NCBI GenBank assembly: GCA_014773175.1 | Contig: VXCM01002025.1 | Location: forward strand, 1-64,000 | DNA: 64,000 nucleotides | Direction: 5' to 3' | Origin: Lucifuga dentata | Lineage: Eukaryota; Chordata; Actinopteri; Ophidiiformes; Bythitidae | Shown here: piece by piece, positions 26,006 through 39,506 of the stretch | How the letters are laid out: every line of letters starts with the position of its first letter | How positions within the stretch are numbered: position 1 is the stretch's first letter | The notes under the pieces: generated by a model | What the model saw: the letters and a program-made list of their open reading frames with translations, nothing else | Told to the model about the DNA's origin: nothing | Database searches by the model: none | Position numbers and translations under genes: made by a program

Positions 26006-27338
26006 TAGAGAATGATTCCCAACAAGCCCTGGACAGTTTTCCTGCTGTTTTCAGCACCTGTTCATAAGTGTAGATGGACAGAACAATAATGATGCTAATA
26101 ATAAAAGAAAAAGCAGGTTTTGCGGTTATGAAAAAGTAAAAAATAACATGCCTTACTGAAAATATAACATGTCCAATAGGATGAATTTCATTCTAATGAG
26201 ATGACTGTTAGGGAATAAGTTGTTACCTCTGCCTGTTGTAGAATAGATTTCACTCTGATTGCTGAATTGTGTTGGCAAACAGAAGCTTTAGAAGAAAATC
26301 TCCTCCTGACTGGCACCAAAAATATGTATTTAACATACATTTTTGGAAGTTAATTTGCAAATATCAGAACACAATGTCACATTATGAGTATCTGACCAGA
26401 CATCCAGCATAGATGTTCACCACCAAAACTGTAACATCCACTTATGGAGTTTTCAGGTGAAATTATTCAAAGTTGAGTTCATCTTCCACAGCGACTTAAA
26501 AGTATTTAAATTCTAGATTAAATAAGGATTTAGCCAACTTTTATCTTGCTATTATTTATTCATTAGGCCCCACAGACCTGATTTGTCTGTTATGACATAC
26601 ATTTGCAGAAAGCAGGGTTCTTCTTCTGGCCTCTCACAAACCCTGTCTACTGACCAGCCTCTGGAAGCTTTCATTTTTAAATAAAAGTACTTACATCAAG
26701 ATGATCTCTTTCACAGCAAATAGCTTTCCATTTTCACAAGAAACAGTTCGGAAGATTGAAAGAAAGCAAACTCAGAGAAACTGTTTTCACTTGCGTAGCT
26801 TTATTGTTCAGTTATTACATTTATTAGATTTTCTACTGGGGAAAAACAATAAAATAAAAATCTTAATATAATTATGAGATTCCTAAAAATGTTTCTTGTT
26901 AGCAATAATGCACATACATATTTGAACTATTTGCTATTGTTGAGTGGAGTGAAAATATTTTGATGGAGAGATAATTCAGTTATTAAGTGGAATGGCGAAT
27001 GAAACTTGAATGCTTTTTACTATTTTTGTGAACACATTTATCTGTGGTGTGGCTGATTTCCACAATTCATCCTGATGATATTAATTTTTGGAATAAAAAC
27101 ATTTTTTTTCCAAGCACAGCTTCAGTGAAGCAAGAAAGACACCAACCAAATGAACTTCTTTTCTGGCCACTTCAGAGAGTTTAATCTCATGTAGATTTCT
27201 GCACCCAGTAACTTAATTATTGTTTTACTATTTGTCTTGTTATAACAAGGAACCACATGAAATTTCACATTAATTTATATTAAATTTCCAGCAGAACTCT
27301 GAGCGGTTTACATGCCTCTAACATATGAAGAAAAACTC

Positions 27339-27850
27339 TTACAGGACCATACTGCCCATTTTACATGTTTGAGCCTAATATATTCAATTTTCATACATGT
27401 AACATTACTGACAATCATTTCCCAAAGCATACTACTGGAACTGTGAATTAAGAAAATGGTTTCCTACCTTCCAGACCACCATTGGTTTCAGTTCATTCTG
27501 GTACGCTATTAAAATCAACTTGCTGATACTTGGGATAGGTAATCTATCATCGCAAACAAGACGTGTATTCAGCTTTTTTTTCGAAGTTACATGATTTTAG
27601 CATTTAAGCACAATGAAAAGCATGGAATGATCTGAAAATGCTTCCTGTTGTCAGTTCTTCACTACAGCACTTGAATGCACCANAAAAGCATGGAATGATC
27701 TGAAAATGCTTCCTGTTGTCAGTTCTTCACTACAGCACTTGAATGCACCACTAGTAATATGCTTTGAGAAATGATTGCCAGTAATGTTACGTGTATGAAA
27801 ATTGAATACATGAGACTCAAACATACAAAATGGATGGTATGGTCCTTTAA
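27339..27850 (-). mobile_element. TTAA-bounded element, copy G: rearranged fold-back copy
   Basis: From 27339 to about 27630 it reads as the complement of the right half (TTAC instead of TTAA at the edge). A novel segment of about 50 bp follows (duplicated around the N at 27683), then a second right-end sequence (TAATATGCTTTGAGAAATGA to CCTTTAA at 27850). Both ends are therefore right ends and the left half is missing. Confidence 0.8.
27616..27750 (+). other. Single-N assembly duplication (67 bp x 2)
   Basis: 27616-27682 and 27684-27750 are identical, with N at 27683. Confidence 0.9.
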
Positions 27851-28231
27851 ATGAAGAGGGATTCTGTGTAGCACCCCAGTGATGGATTCTCCACAAGGGT
27901 GTAGGTTTTAAGATGTTATACAAGATGTTATATAAGATAAAAGGGCTCAGAAGGTATATTACTGTGAAAAAAACAAACAAACAAAAAAAAAACCTTTCTT
28001 TGGTTAACTTTAAAAAAAAAATGAGGCAACATTTTCCAATCATTTTATATAAGGTGGGTAAACTACTGGTATTTTTGAGTAGGACAAACTCAATAACATA
28101 TATTTGACTTTAAGCCATAAAATTAAGTACAGCCTATGTGGAAACAGCCAAGAAATTGAGTTGAGTCAACTTGATAGTAGTCAACATAAAAATTTAAAAT
28201 TATAGAAAGAAACTAAGTTCCATGAACTCAT

Positions 28232-28387
28232 ATGCTCTTTTTTTTTTTTAATTTTTACAAACTCTTGTTTTGAGTCAAACTCATTCACCTCTCCAAACCC
28301 TGATTTCTGCTGCCAGTTTAAGGATTGAACCGGAAACCCTTGGGTCACAAGCTCACTTCTCTAACCTTTAGGCCACCACTGCCCTAG
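28232..28387 (-). mobile_element. tRNA-derived SINE, minus strand
   Basis: On the minus strand the element begins CTAGGGCAGTGGTGGCCTAA, with an A-box-like GTGGCCTAAAGG, and has a B box GGTTCAATCC (complement of 28322-28331), the internal pol III promoter of a tRNA. It ends in an A-rich tail (poly-T at 28238-28250 on the + strand). The head matches a widespread teleost SINE type. Inactive short copy. Confidence 0.8.
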
Positions 28388-29296
28388 AACAGGAGCTACA
28401 GACATGCTACATTAGCATTTTCACCAGTTTTATAAATCTTTATCTGTATTCTGGTGTTACTCCACAAATACAAAGAAGCCAAGAATACAGATGTAAACTT
28501 TCTCCTCTGAGGCTCCACAACAAACAGCCCTCCTGTTGTCCCCTCCAAAAAACAGAAAAACAAAAACCAATTTGCTTGCATTTAATATCATACATCAGAA
28601 TATTTTGTTCAGTTTTGTCCTGAACTTTTTGCATAAAGTCATCAGGTTGGTGCACAGGTACAAGTGGGTGGAGTCATGACAAAAACTTAGATTTAGGAAC
28701 TTTAATTGAGCTCCATTAACTCAGTTTTTCATGCTGTTGTGAAAAGCTTTAAAAAAAGATGTTTTCATTACAAAAAAAAAAAATATAGTTTTAAGAATGT
28801 TGACAGTTTTTACTTAGATGCTATATAAATAAACCCAGCTGAAAAGGAAAATTAATTTTTTTTTTAATAAATCATACATTTTAAATTTATGTAGTATGGA
28901 CTAACACACTGAAGGACAGTGTAGATTCATAAGCAAAAAGTTTTATAAATTTCTAAACAAAAAGTTATACACTGCTCAATAGATGGGAAAATATAAATGG
29001 GAAAATTGTTTTTGTAGTATGTTGGTGGGATGTCCTTGTCAAAGTAAAAAAAAAAAAANTAAAAAAAAAAAAAGAAAAGGTTCTTTGCCAACAGGTCACA
29101 AAAGACTAAGACTGCACTTTTTCAACGGTCCCTGATCATGGAGGATGCATTTTCCTCTTACAAGGCTATAGTGATTGCTCATTCTTATTAAATAATATAC
29201 ACATGGAAATAAGAAAAATGTGTTAATGCTGTCAGCAGAGATAAAATGAATTGCTAAAGCAATGATTCTTGTTTAAAGAAATCACATCACCCACAG

Positions 29297-30612
29297 CACC
29301 CTCCACTAATATTAGCACTCTTGGTAACTAAAACCAAACTGGGCTGTGAAAAATAAAACTTCTTTATTGTTTATCCTCTTGATTTTCATTCAAAAATATT
29401 AACACAAATGCAACCCTTAATTACAGTAAAATAATTGAAAGAAGAAATTATTATATCTTTTTCTCAAATATAGTGTGTGTAATTATGTGCACTCCTGGAA
29501 AATCAAATGAGTAAAATCTAAGTGAAGTCTATTTCCATTCATATTTTACGTTTTAAAGTTCCCCTGAGGGATTAGGAACATTTAAGTAGTCAGCCATGAC
29601 TTCCTGTTTCACTGGGGTATAAATATGAGGTGACACAGGCCAAATTCCCTTAGACAATGGGAAAGACGAGAGAACTGATGTGCCAAAAAGTTGTTAAGCT
29701 GCACAAATCAGAAAAGGGTAGTAAGAAAATGTTTGAAGATGCCCATTTCTGGTAGCTTGGCAGTAATTAAAAAGTTTAAAGCAACTGGAGATGTTAAGAA
29801 TCGACCTGGAAGAGGACGTGTCTATATTGACCCCACCCACAGATGATGGTTCGAGTGGCCAAAGAATCTCCAAGCATCACAGCTGGAGAATTGCAGATGT
29901 TAGTTGCAGATGTTTCTTGGGGTCAGAAAATCTCCAAAACTATGACCAGATGCCACCTACATAACCACAAGTCGTTTGGGAGTTTTGCCAGAAAAAAATC
30001 TCCACTCTCATCAAACAACAAACTCAAACGCCTACAGTTTGTCAAATGTTACTGGAACTTTCAATGGCTCCAAGTTCTATGGTCAGATGAGACAAAAACT
30101 GAGCTTTTTGGCAACAAACAGCAGAGGTGATTTTGGCGTAGAATGAATGATCGACATCCAGAAAAGTAGCTCATCCCCACTGTGAAGTATGGTGGTGAGC
30201 TTTGATGTTGTGGGGCTGTTTTTCTGCCAGAGACCCTGGAGAACTTCTTAGGATACAGGGTATCATGGACTCCATCAAGTATCAGCAGATATTAGATCAA
30301 AACCTGACTGTCTCTGCCAGGAAGCTTCAACTGGGCCGTGGTCAGATCTTCCAGCAGGACACCAATCCAACAAAACCTCAAAATCAACACAGAAATGCTT
30401 CAGTGAACACAAAATCAAGGTTTTGCCATGATCGTCGCCTGACCTAAACCTCATTGAAAAGCTGTGGGATGAGCTGAACAGGAGAGTCCACAAGCGTAGA
30501 CCTGGAAATCTGAAGGATCTAGAGAAATTCTGTATGTATGAATGCTCTCAGATCCTTCACTATTGGTTCTCCTGCCTCATTAAACATTATAGCAGAAGAC
30601 TCAGAGCTTAAC
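29297..30612 (+). pseudogene. Decayed Tc1/mariner element with broken DDE transposase
   Basis: A 5' non-coding part (29297-29656) leads to an ATG at 29657 (MGKTRELMCQKVVKLHKSEK) in the position and style of Tc1-family transposases. That frame stops at a TAG 33 codons in. Downstream, shifted frames keep family hallmarks: FGSFARKKSPLSSNNKLKR and VLWSDETKTELFG near 30085-30113 (first catalytic Asp), VKYGG...LWGCFSA near 30185-30225, FQQDTNP near 30349 (second Asp; usual DNDP altered), and LIEKLWDEL near 30451-30477 (Glu, different frame). A deletion lies in the DHKIKVLP-type segment near 30420-30435. The 3' terminal repeat is missing: similarity ends near 30612. Function in life was cut-and-paste transposition into TA; this copy is dead. 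Confidence 0.9.
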
Positions 30613-33600
30613 AGGGACATTTTTCTACCGTCCTTATCTAATCATCTACACAATGCCGGTTACTGCTGTAGCGCTTTTAAATGCAAAAGGTTCTTTCTGT
30701 AACTCAGATCAATGGTTCCTTTTTTTAAGCTTAAGACAACCAAAACTTCTTTGCTGAATCATCAGAGATGGTTTAAATGCAACCATAAATGGGGATTCTA
30801 CATAAAACCCATTTAGTAAGATGTTTATTGTAGATGTTCCAGACTAAATCTTACTGGAAAGGAGATAAAATTACAGTGTACTTGAAGATGTATGCTAAAT
30901 TAGTTTGTTCAGCTGACACTATTGTGCCACAATGCAATGAAAAAGGAAAGTTATTCACAGGTGGGGAAAAAACAAGCTCCAAGAAAAATAAAGCATTAAA
31001 TATTAATAAATGTGAAATTAACAGAAGTTTCGCACACTTTGACTGTCATCTATTGGCTCGCCTCTCTAATCATTTCCTGTTAGTATGAACTGTTTAATAC
31101 ATTTATTTGCTGCATAATAACAGTGTACTAGATTATAAAGCTACATAGTACTTTATGCTATTAATATATGGTGTGAAACTGAGACACAGATTTCTGGGTG
31201 GAAACCCTCAGACAGGCTAGCAGTTCTAACTTCTAGAAAGGGTTCCGGACCACAAAGGGTTCACCTATGGGGAGATGAAAAACCTAGACTGGTTCTGCTT
31301 TGGACTTCTTTAATGAGAGCGCAGTAACACCCCCACCCGCTAAAGCTTGGTGGATATGTGCAGGTATCGATTGGACAGACTCAAACCTTCTGATCCATAT
31401 CACAGTCTGGCTTTATCAGTGACACACAGGGATTTTCTCCGGTCTCCACTTGAGTTATATGCAGAAATGTCCGAGCAGATATTACCCATATGCAGCTTCT
31501 CTTGAAGCATGAGCATGGACTGACAAGACATTTAAAATCTGATTTTAAAAAGTGTTTTGATACATCACACTGTTTGTACATGCATTTCATTGTTTTCTGT
31601 GCAGTTCACTGTCAGCTGACTTTCTGTGCTTTTGGAGGTTGATTCAGAGTTGGCACCTCAAATAAAGGCTGTGATTGGTTCATTCAGTGCATTTTTCAGC
31701 TTTATTCTCATATTTACAGCATCAGCAGGGCTTGCAGTTCTTGTTTTCCACTTTTACTTTCTCCAGTTGTACATATCTCTATCTCATCTCTACTCAAGCG
31801 CCTGCAGATAGTCGATGTTGAAGATGTACAGCCTCAAATTCAACTTATCAACTATGTTCACAATGTTACTTTATACTGTGATATACGGTATATGTATGTA
31901 TATATATATATGTATTACATCTGTGAAGTGTTCTCATCATGTCATATCAGTCATATCAGATTTCAGAAGCTTATAGACAGCAAATCCCATAAATGCAGGA
32001 GATCAATGTTGCAAGTTGATTTAGATGCACAGTTTGATTAAAGCAAAACTGAATGCAAATATACTTTAGGGAATGTTGAATGCGATTTTAATTAGTTAAG
32101 CCTTGCAAGGAATGCAATATGTGAACCTTTATTTGTGTGCTTCAGTTGATATAAATATGTAAAAATATAGATCTATATCACACACATAAACAACAGTCAA
32201 AATGTCACTGTAAACATCAACTGTAACTGCAGAGTTCAAATCAGATTTGGTGCACATACACACAAATAAAAGATACTATTTTTAAAAAGTGGAAGTATGA
32301 ATAATAGATATTCCACTGAGTTATTTTTCTCTCCTTCTTTCTATTTTTATAATTACCTTTTATTATGTATTGGGCCAAATCAGTGACTCTGATGGGCCAG
32401 CTTTGGCCCACATGCCCCAGTGTGAGTGGCCCCGCATTAATCTTTTATTACTGAGTTTTACATGAACGCTGCTGCTTGTGAGGAATTATAAGTTCTGATA
32501 CTTTTTAAACATGACATTATATCAAAATTCTGTCGTAAAAGTTGCTTTGGAGCAACAGAAAGCTGAAGACGGAAGTGTGAAAACTGAGTAATACAGTTAA
32601 GATTTGATATTGCTCTGCTCTCTCCACAAATTGTTTTGCATGCTGAGTTGGGTCAGGACTCCATATTATAAAATCTGTCTGGTCTGATGCTCCATTCCTT
32701 TTCACAGCAGCTTGCTCTGTCGGTGAACAAGCTGCAGCCGTTCCCATGGCAATGTCGACTCTCATTTTGTCTTTCTATCGCCCTGTTTTTAGATCCTTTC
32801 TTCTCTCTCTTTCGATCTCTCCTTCCCTGTCAGAGCAGAAATCCTGCTATTGATTACCAGAAGACTTTGATTGCAGTTTTATTACGGAAGCCTAAAAGTT
32901 CATTAGATACAAAGATTACAAAAATCATTAGACATCTCTAATTCTGTCTTTAGAAAATAAGGTTGTTTGCAAAGTGCTGAGATGCTCCTGACTCAAACAG
33001 CATACATGAATACTGTGTAAAAATAAAAAAGGCAAGTATAACCTCATGAATTATGTTTCATAACAGATTCATCTGTTTAATGCCAGAATGTTTGAATAAC
33101 ATTTGATGATGGTAGCCTTCTTCTAATCAGCATATCCTGTCATTTTGATTGTTTAGTTGCTTATATGGACAGTGATCAAAGTGTACATTTCTGCCTAGAA
33201 AGCCCCCGTAAAGTGCTTAATTCCAGAAGGGCTGCATGATTATCTAAATCTGCTGTTTGAAAAGAAGAAATTATTGTACTGACATTTTTTTAATGTGCAT
33301 TTGGATCACAAACTGCATTAAAATGCACATATTGATTATGATTCATACCAGCTGGCTGACTTCAGCCATGATTTGTTGGAGAATGAGCTTTGGGTATGTT
33401 GAATCTGGAGAATCAGTACTTTGCCATCCTGACATCCGCGAGGCATTGTTTGCATTTGGTGTTTTTGACCTATTATTCACATCTGCTCACTGTTTAAAGC
33501 TCACAGCTGCAGGTTTAAAATGGGATCTTGTGAGTGTTGATGTTAAGTGTTGAATCATGAATACATCTTAGAGAACTTTGTACCTGTTATACATATCTTT

Positions 33601-33882
33601 ACTCAAAATAAACCAGTGACACTTTTTTTTTTTCTATTTGTATGTTGATCAGCACCGTGGACAGCATGCAAGCACCCTGCATTGCCAAGCCGTGCCAGAA
33701 TATTCAATCAGTGTTGTCAGTTGAACATCTATGTGAGCACTCATCTTGTCAGGGCCACTTCTGCTCGGTTACATCCAACCGCCCACCTCTTGTTCAGAAT
33801 GCGTTACCATGGCTTTGTCTAGCATCTGCCTTTGTGTACAATGACAACAATAAAGCCTTTTATGAGTCTGAGCAAAGTCATT
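30613..33882. other. No gene seen
   Basis: Unique-looking AT-rich DNA. Short open frames (up to 98 codons at 33257-33553) lack motifs. Confidence 0.55.
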
Positions 33883-34522
33883 TTAAAAGACAATACTGGT
33901 GATTTAGCATGTTTGAGCCCAATGTATACAACCTGCATGTGCTTACATTAGTAAATTTTAGATTATTTTTTTCATATCTTCCAGACTGTCATTGGTTCCA
34001 TTTCATTCCAGTACACTACAAAAATCAAATTGCAGAGACTTGAAACATGCTTGAGATAGCCTAAATAATCCATCACAGCAGCCACAATATCTATTGAGTT
34101 TTTTTTTTTTTTTTTTTTTTTTTACGTCAAACTAACTTTATTTAACCTCAAACAAGAAGCAGCAGGGAAGAAAATGTATGTCTCTGCATATATTCTCCTG
34201 GGACGATATGCTCTGGCATATCGTCCCAGGAAGACGGCTTTTACCAAGAAATTAAGAACAACCATTCCTTTTACATTTGTACATGCGTGTTGGAAGGCAA
34301 AACACTGAATTTTAAGGTGTGTATCATCTGAACATTTGAATTTTGAAAGATTAGGAGATTTGGATTAGGAGATTTTTTTTTTTTTTTTTNTTTTTTTTTT
34401 TTTTTTGTCAAAATAATAGGAAAAATAAAATACAGTTTTATATTTTGGAAATTGTCAATAATGTATAGGTGGGTAGTATTTATTGGGCTTAAATATGCAA
34501 AACCGTCGGTATGGTCCTTTAA
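33883..34522 (-). mobile_element. TTAA-bounded element, copy H (subfamily 2, reversed)
   Basis: Ends are TTAA AAGACAATACTGG at 33883 and GGTATGGTCCTTTAA at 34522. It contains two poly-T tracts, an N join at 34390 and a perfect 15-bp hairpin at 34197-34230 absent from sister copies. Confidence 0.85.
34197..34230. repeat. Perfect 15-bp hairpin with 4-base loop inside copy H
   Basis: CCTGGGACGATATGC (34197-34211), loop TCTG, and the exact complement (34216-34230). Sister copies have only one arm at this position. Confidence 0.9.
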
Positions 34523-37500
34523 TACATTTTCTTGAAAAATATCCATATTCATCTGTGGAAATGCTGCATTTTTGAAATACAATTTGTAAAACAACCCTTA
34601 CTGTGTGTTGTTACTGCTGCTGTTTGTGTTTATGGTAGCAGCAATCTTTTCATAGTTGTCACTGAGTTTGAACTTAACTACTGCATTGAGCAGACAGAGA
34701 TTATGTCGGCCGGCATGATTATTGTGTATTCTGGTGTCTTTTTTGTCAGGCCAATGACTCACTGGCATCATAGTCTGTAGGTTCATATAAAATATTAATG
34801 TGTCTCTGCAAGTCTTTTAAGTGTAGCCAAGTTAACACTTGCAGCACACCTAAACCCCATATCAAACAGCAGCAGCTGCACAGAAGCCCCAAGCCACCTC
34901 AGCTTAATCCAATTTGACTGGCCATCACTGTGGGCAATGCTGGATGGAACATTATGTGAGGTGGATTGAGCTTTTTTTACTCTGCATTAGTGGAAAGGGA
35001 CTTATTAGTCCACTCTAACTTTGCTTTAAAAATATAAAATGGTGAAATGCTAATGTTTATGCTGTTATGTGCTACCGCGGGGCCATTTTACCAATCCAAA
35101 AAAAAAAAAAAAAAAAAAATTTGAATCATTAATATTACTGACATACAAAGGATACATGAAGAGTCTTTGAAGATAGTGGATGGTTTTTCATATTGACGAT
35201 TACACATTGTCAAATTTTGCCTTTTGGTAGTGACTATTTAGATTTAATGACTCGCTGTCTGAGCTAAATCCCAAAATGAAAATTCATACTTTTCTCCCTC
35301 TTTGACCTTGAAATGTAATCAGCTGATTTTGCTTTCTAAGGGTGGATGCACAAGTTGGACAACCACCATTTCTGTTGGTTGGATGCTTCACAGACTGCAC
35401 ATAATTTAAAAAAAAAAAAAAAAAAAAACTGGTGAAACGTCTGAGAAGTCTGAGCTCCACTGACAGGGAAGGTGCAGAAATAAGATTTTAGCTAATATAT
35501 GCCAAACATACCAGACATCTGTCACTTACAGCTCCGGCCAGCCTTCTGCTTCACAAGCTCATTTGGCTCTTAAATCTAAAGATGTCTAAGACAGTCTACA
35601 GATTATGTGCTATATATCTCGGTCTGCACTTTCATGGCGGATAAACTCCATTCTTCCTGCCAGCATATAAGGGGCTCCCTGCAGTTTAAATGTCACGAGG
35701 ATGCTCATTCCAACTGACAGAATTAACTTACAGTCAGCTCAGCTAGCAGGGGCCACAATCATAGGATGCACCATCAGGAGGTAACGCTACTCACCTGAGC
35801 AACAGCCTCGTGAAACAAATGTGATGTGAACAGATGCACGGGTACTGTAGCATCACGAAGACCTCCAAACAATCAGCATCATGGGATTTTTATGTGACAG
35901 AGGATTTGACAGTATGTCTTAATGTCACGATCCTGCTCTCTCTTTGACAGCAAATTCACCTGCAGGTTTTGTTCATTTATTTTCACACATTGAAGACATA
36001 TTTGATATTTATTCACACCCTCTAGACAAACAGAACACACACCACAACAGTATCCCTGAAGCATGCTTTCCACAACATACTTTCAAAAAAATCAAAAGAT
36101 GTCTTGAAGGAACAGGCTGTAATCTTTATACTACATGACATGGTTGCATAAGCACAATTGCTGCTGCTTCCTAAATGAGCTGTAATGATCAGACATACAT
36201 GCTGCACGATTCAGAGCTGCAGTAATGCTGCAGCTTTTCTCATTTAAAATTGCCCCGTGAATTTATTTGCAATGCCACAAGTTGAGAAAGAAAGAAAAAA
36301 ATCCTTCTTTTAAAACACCTGGGTGTGAAACTGGAGGAAAATATGCTGATGGAGAGCAATAAACAAGGATTAATGCTGCCTTGTTTCTTCATTTGAGAAT
36401 GATTTGTTAAGAAGCCCCTCTGAGGTTTGCATTTACGTTACGTTGTCCTGTTAAGTTATTACAAATGCTTTTGAATGAGAAAATGTTAAGTCTTTAAAAT
36501 GTGAAACTGATATATAATCTCGTGCCTAAGTAGGGAGGTTTAAAGGTGGTGAAACCCAGTGTGGCTGGGGAATCTAAAAGAGAAAAGCTTTGGCACCCTC
36601 TGCTGTTAATATGATTTCCAGATAGAGTATTTAAAAAAAAAAAAAAAAAAAANAAAAAAAAAAAAAAAAAAAAGAAAAAAGAAAAAAAGGGGTTCACACT
36701 TGAAATGAGGGAGGGAGAAGTGGTGGGTTTCAAGACAAAATAGTTCCTCTGTGGGATTTCAGGACATTATTATGCTGTAATATTTCATCCTATAAATACA
36801 CTTTTGTTTGTTTATTCTCAGAGTAAACTTGTCTTACCTTGATTAATATTTGACTCATTTTGAGGTTCGTCTGTAATTCAGTACGGAAATCTTCAGTTCT
36901 CTATATAAACCTCGCTTGAAAAATGAGGCGGAAAAATGTTTCTGTACTTCTGTTTTTCTGTTTAAAGTTGTTTTTCCCAGGTGATGATTCCCACCGGGCC
37001 ACCAGACTAATTGTTCCTGTTGGTTGTTTCATACTCACCTAATACCTTGCAGCTTTTCTTGTGTTCCCGGGAGTATTTGCTCGGCTGTTATTTGTCGGGG
37101 CAGCATTTGCCTACATGGTGTAGCGTGCTCTGGTTACCCAAAGTGAACTAAGACAAACATTAATTGGTGGCACCGGATCCTCTGCTCTGTGCCTGCTGTG
37201 AGCCACCGCCGTGCTTCGGTGTGGCAACCTCATCAACCCTCCCATCCAAAATCTCCTCTGACAGGGCTAGCTGCACCAGGCTCCTGCTTATCATTTATCA
37301 TCCCAACAGATTGGCTCGTGGAACGCGTGGCAGACTGATGGGTCATCCTCATGCTGGGGATCTGGCTGGAGTAAAGCCGTGGTGAGTTGTCCACATGATT
37401 TGAGAGCTGAGAATTAGAGAGGAGGGCTTGTCATTAAGGGGAGAGGAGGGACCCTTCTAATTCATCTTGCTAGTCGTTGCTCTTCAGTATAAGTGCTTCA

Positions 37501-37997
37501 GACAGCTCAGGTATTAGCACACCTGCACAGGCCCCAGGAGGCTAGAATAGGACTTCTTAGTGGTGTTCCTCACCAGCTCCCTCGGAGATGTACACCAGAG
37601 ATTACCCCATTAATACATCCCACTATTCACTGGGGTNGGGGGGGGGGCGGGGCAGCTCCCCTTCAATGCACATCTGTATGATACCACAGGTGGCCCACCC
37701 TCTGCACACGGAGGGGGCCTGATTGTTTTTTTGCAGGGTTCATCAGCTCCGTTGGTGCATAACAGGAAGTGTGGTGGGATCAGTTGGATGGGTTCATGTC
37801 TGCAGCATTATTATGTGCGTACACCATTTTAGATCAAGGACAATTGTTGCTGATAGCTGTTTGTTTTTTTTAATTAATACAACAAAAATTAGAACATCGT
37901 GCCTCACAATGACCAAAGAAAGTTTGTTCTGACAATATATCGTTTGTAAAGGCATAGCCACCACAAAGCATTAATTACTCTTGAATACCAGTGATGC
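34523..37997. other. No gene seen; one GC-richer patch
   Basis: Poly-A runs at 35098, 35409 and 36632 (N at 36653). A GC-richer patch (36970-37700) has a GTGAGT donor-like site at 37381 but no supported exon. A G-run join has its N at 37637. Confidence 0.5.
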
Positions 37998-38288
37998 TTA
38001 TTTTGCCAAATCCCCTAAGCTTTCAAAATCAAATGAAATCAATTTTGCCTGCCCACATGTCTGAAAGTAGAAGCAATCACCCTTTGAAATTTTTCCATAA
38101 AAGCCATTGTCTCCTGGAACTATATTCTCTGGGGGAGACATACAGTACATTTTCTTCTGTGAGGCTCCATGTTGGATCGGTTAAATAAAGTTACTTCAAC
38201 AAAAAAAATGTACAGACATTGTGTTGTAACATGTATGTGGATTGTATATATTGGCTCAAACTTGCAAAATTACTGCCATGGTCTTTTC
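37998..38288 (+). mobile_element. TTAA-bounded element, copy I (subfamily 2, truncated)
   Basis: Similarity starts within the left half (TTTTGCCAAATCCCCTAAGC) and runs through the CTCCATGTTGGATCGG core to an eroded right end (TGCCATGGTCTTTTC). The left inverted end and part of the right half are missing. Confidence 0.75.
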
Positions 38289-39259
38289 GGGCTTTGTTTA
38301 TGATTAGAAATTGTCGTTTTGTCGGTTTTATGCTTAAAACCAAATAACCAAATATTGTGTTAGTGTATGAGATTATCAAGAGACACAAGCTGCTCAAGAA
38401 CACTTTATTGACTTGTGGATATTTGCTATAGGTTCTCTGTAAGTAAGTTAAACTTCATAATAATGTTCATCTATCATATATATATATATATCTCCTCTTC
38501 ACCATCACCATGGATACTATCTCCTGCTCACATTAATGGAGTAGACGGTTTTGCTTTGATGACGACTTCTTGTCTTGGCTCTCTTCATCTGTTTTGGAGG
38601 AAATGTGTTCACAAACATAAGCTGAGATTGAAGTATCTGTCACGTAACACAAATAAAGCACATTTTAACGTGTATTTTATATTAATGGAAATTACTTTTT
38701 GTTCTGGTTTTTGGCATTCTGCAGCTGTCTCCCTGGTGCCCATCTCCTGAGGTGGGCAGGCCCTGACAGGTCTGATCCAATATTGAGGCATGTGAGATAT
38801 GCCAGATATTATTACAAGTTTAATAAACTATGCCAGTACACATACAATACTTTGAGCAGGTGTATATTTGACAAACAATTTAATATTGAGGTTATTGTGA
38901 TTATAATTCAAATCACATTGTAGTTGAGGTAAAATTTGTCTTGTGCTAACAATATTCTGACCTAAAGAGAAAGAAAAGACCATAATAAATATAATATATT
39001 TCTGGGTCTATTTCTGTATCTATGAAAGATTTGTCAAAACCATTTAATCAGCATCTCAGCTACACATTAGTGTTGTTGTATGTTTTAGCCCTGCTTGTTA
39101 TCATGCAGCAATTCCATTAATGTGCTCCAAGCAAAATACCCCTTTAAATTTTACTCCACCAGATAAATATCCTTTTCAGCATCTGAACCATATTGCACTT
39201 ATAGTCTATCATGGGATAATTATGACCACTTTTTTTTGCATTAAGATTGGTGTATTACT

Positions 39260-39506
39260 TTTAAAGGAACTGACAAATACATGAAAAAGCAATCAATTTT
39301 GCAGTGTTTTGGGATCATTTCAAAATTACTTGGATCTTCTTCAGGATTTGGATCTGCACCAAAATTAATGCATTCTTCCCTGGGACATGACTCACCCTTC
39401 CTCCAAGTTATGATCAAACTAGTTGATAAGTTTTTGAGTAATCGTTCTAACATTCAGACAAACAAACCAGCCAAATGACCAAGGCAAAAACATAACCTCC
39501 TGGGTA
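39260..39506 (+). mobile_element. Non-LTR retrotransposon 3' fragment, plus strand
   Basis: The run ATCTGCACCAAAATTAATGC, TTTTTGAGTAATCGTTCTAAC, CAGACAAACAAACC and AAAACATAACCTCCTGG is the standard 3' end of an abundant fish non-LTR family. It is 5'-truncated and has no coding part. Confidence 0.65.

Larger units (their letters stand above)
26006..29296. other. No gene seen outside copy G and the SINE
   Basis: AT-rich DNA with an N-marked A-run at 29059. Confidence 0.5.

Noticed and set aside
37164..37385. A GC-richer open frame ending next to a GTGAGT site.
   Set aside because: GTG start, no recognised homology and no acceptor-defined exon; kept only as a note in the stretch description.
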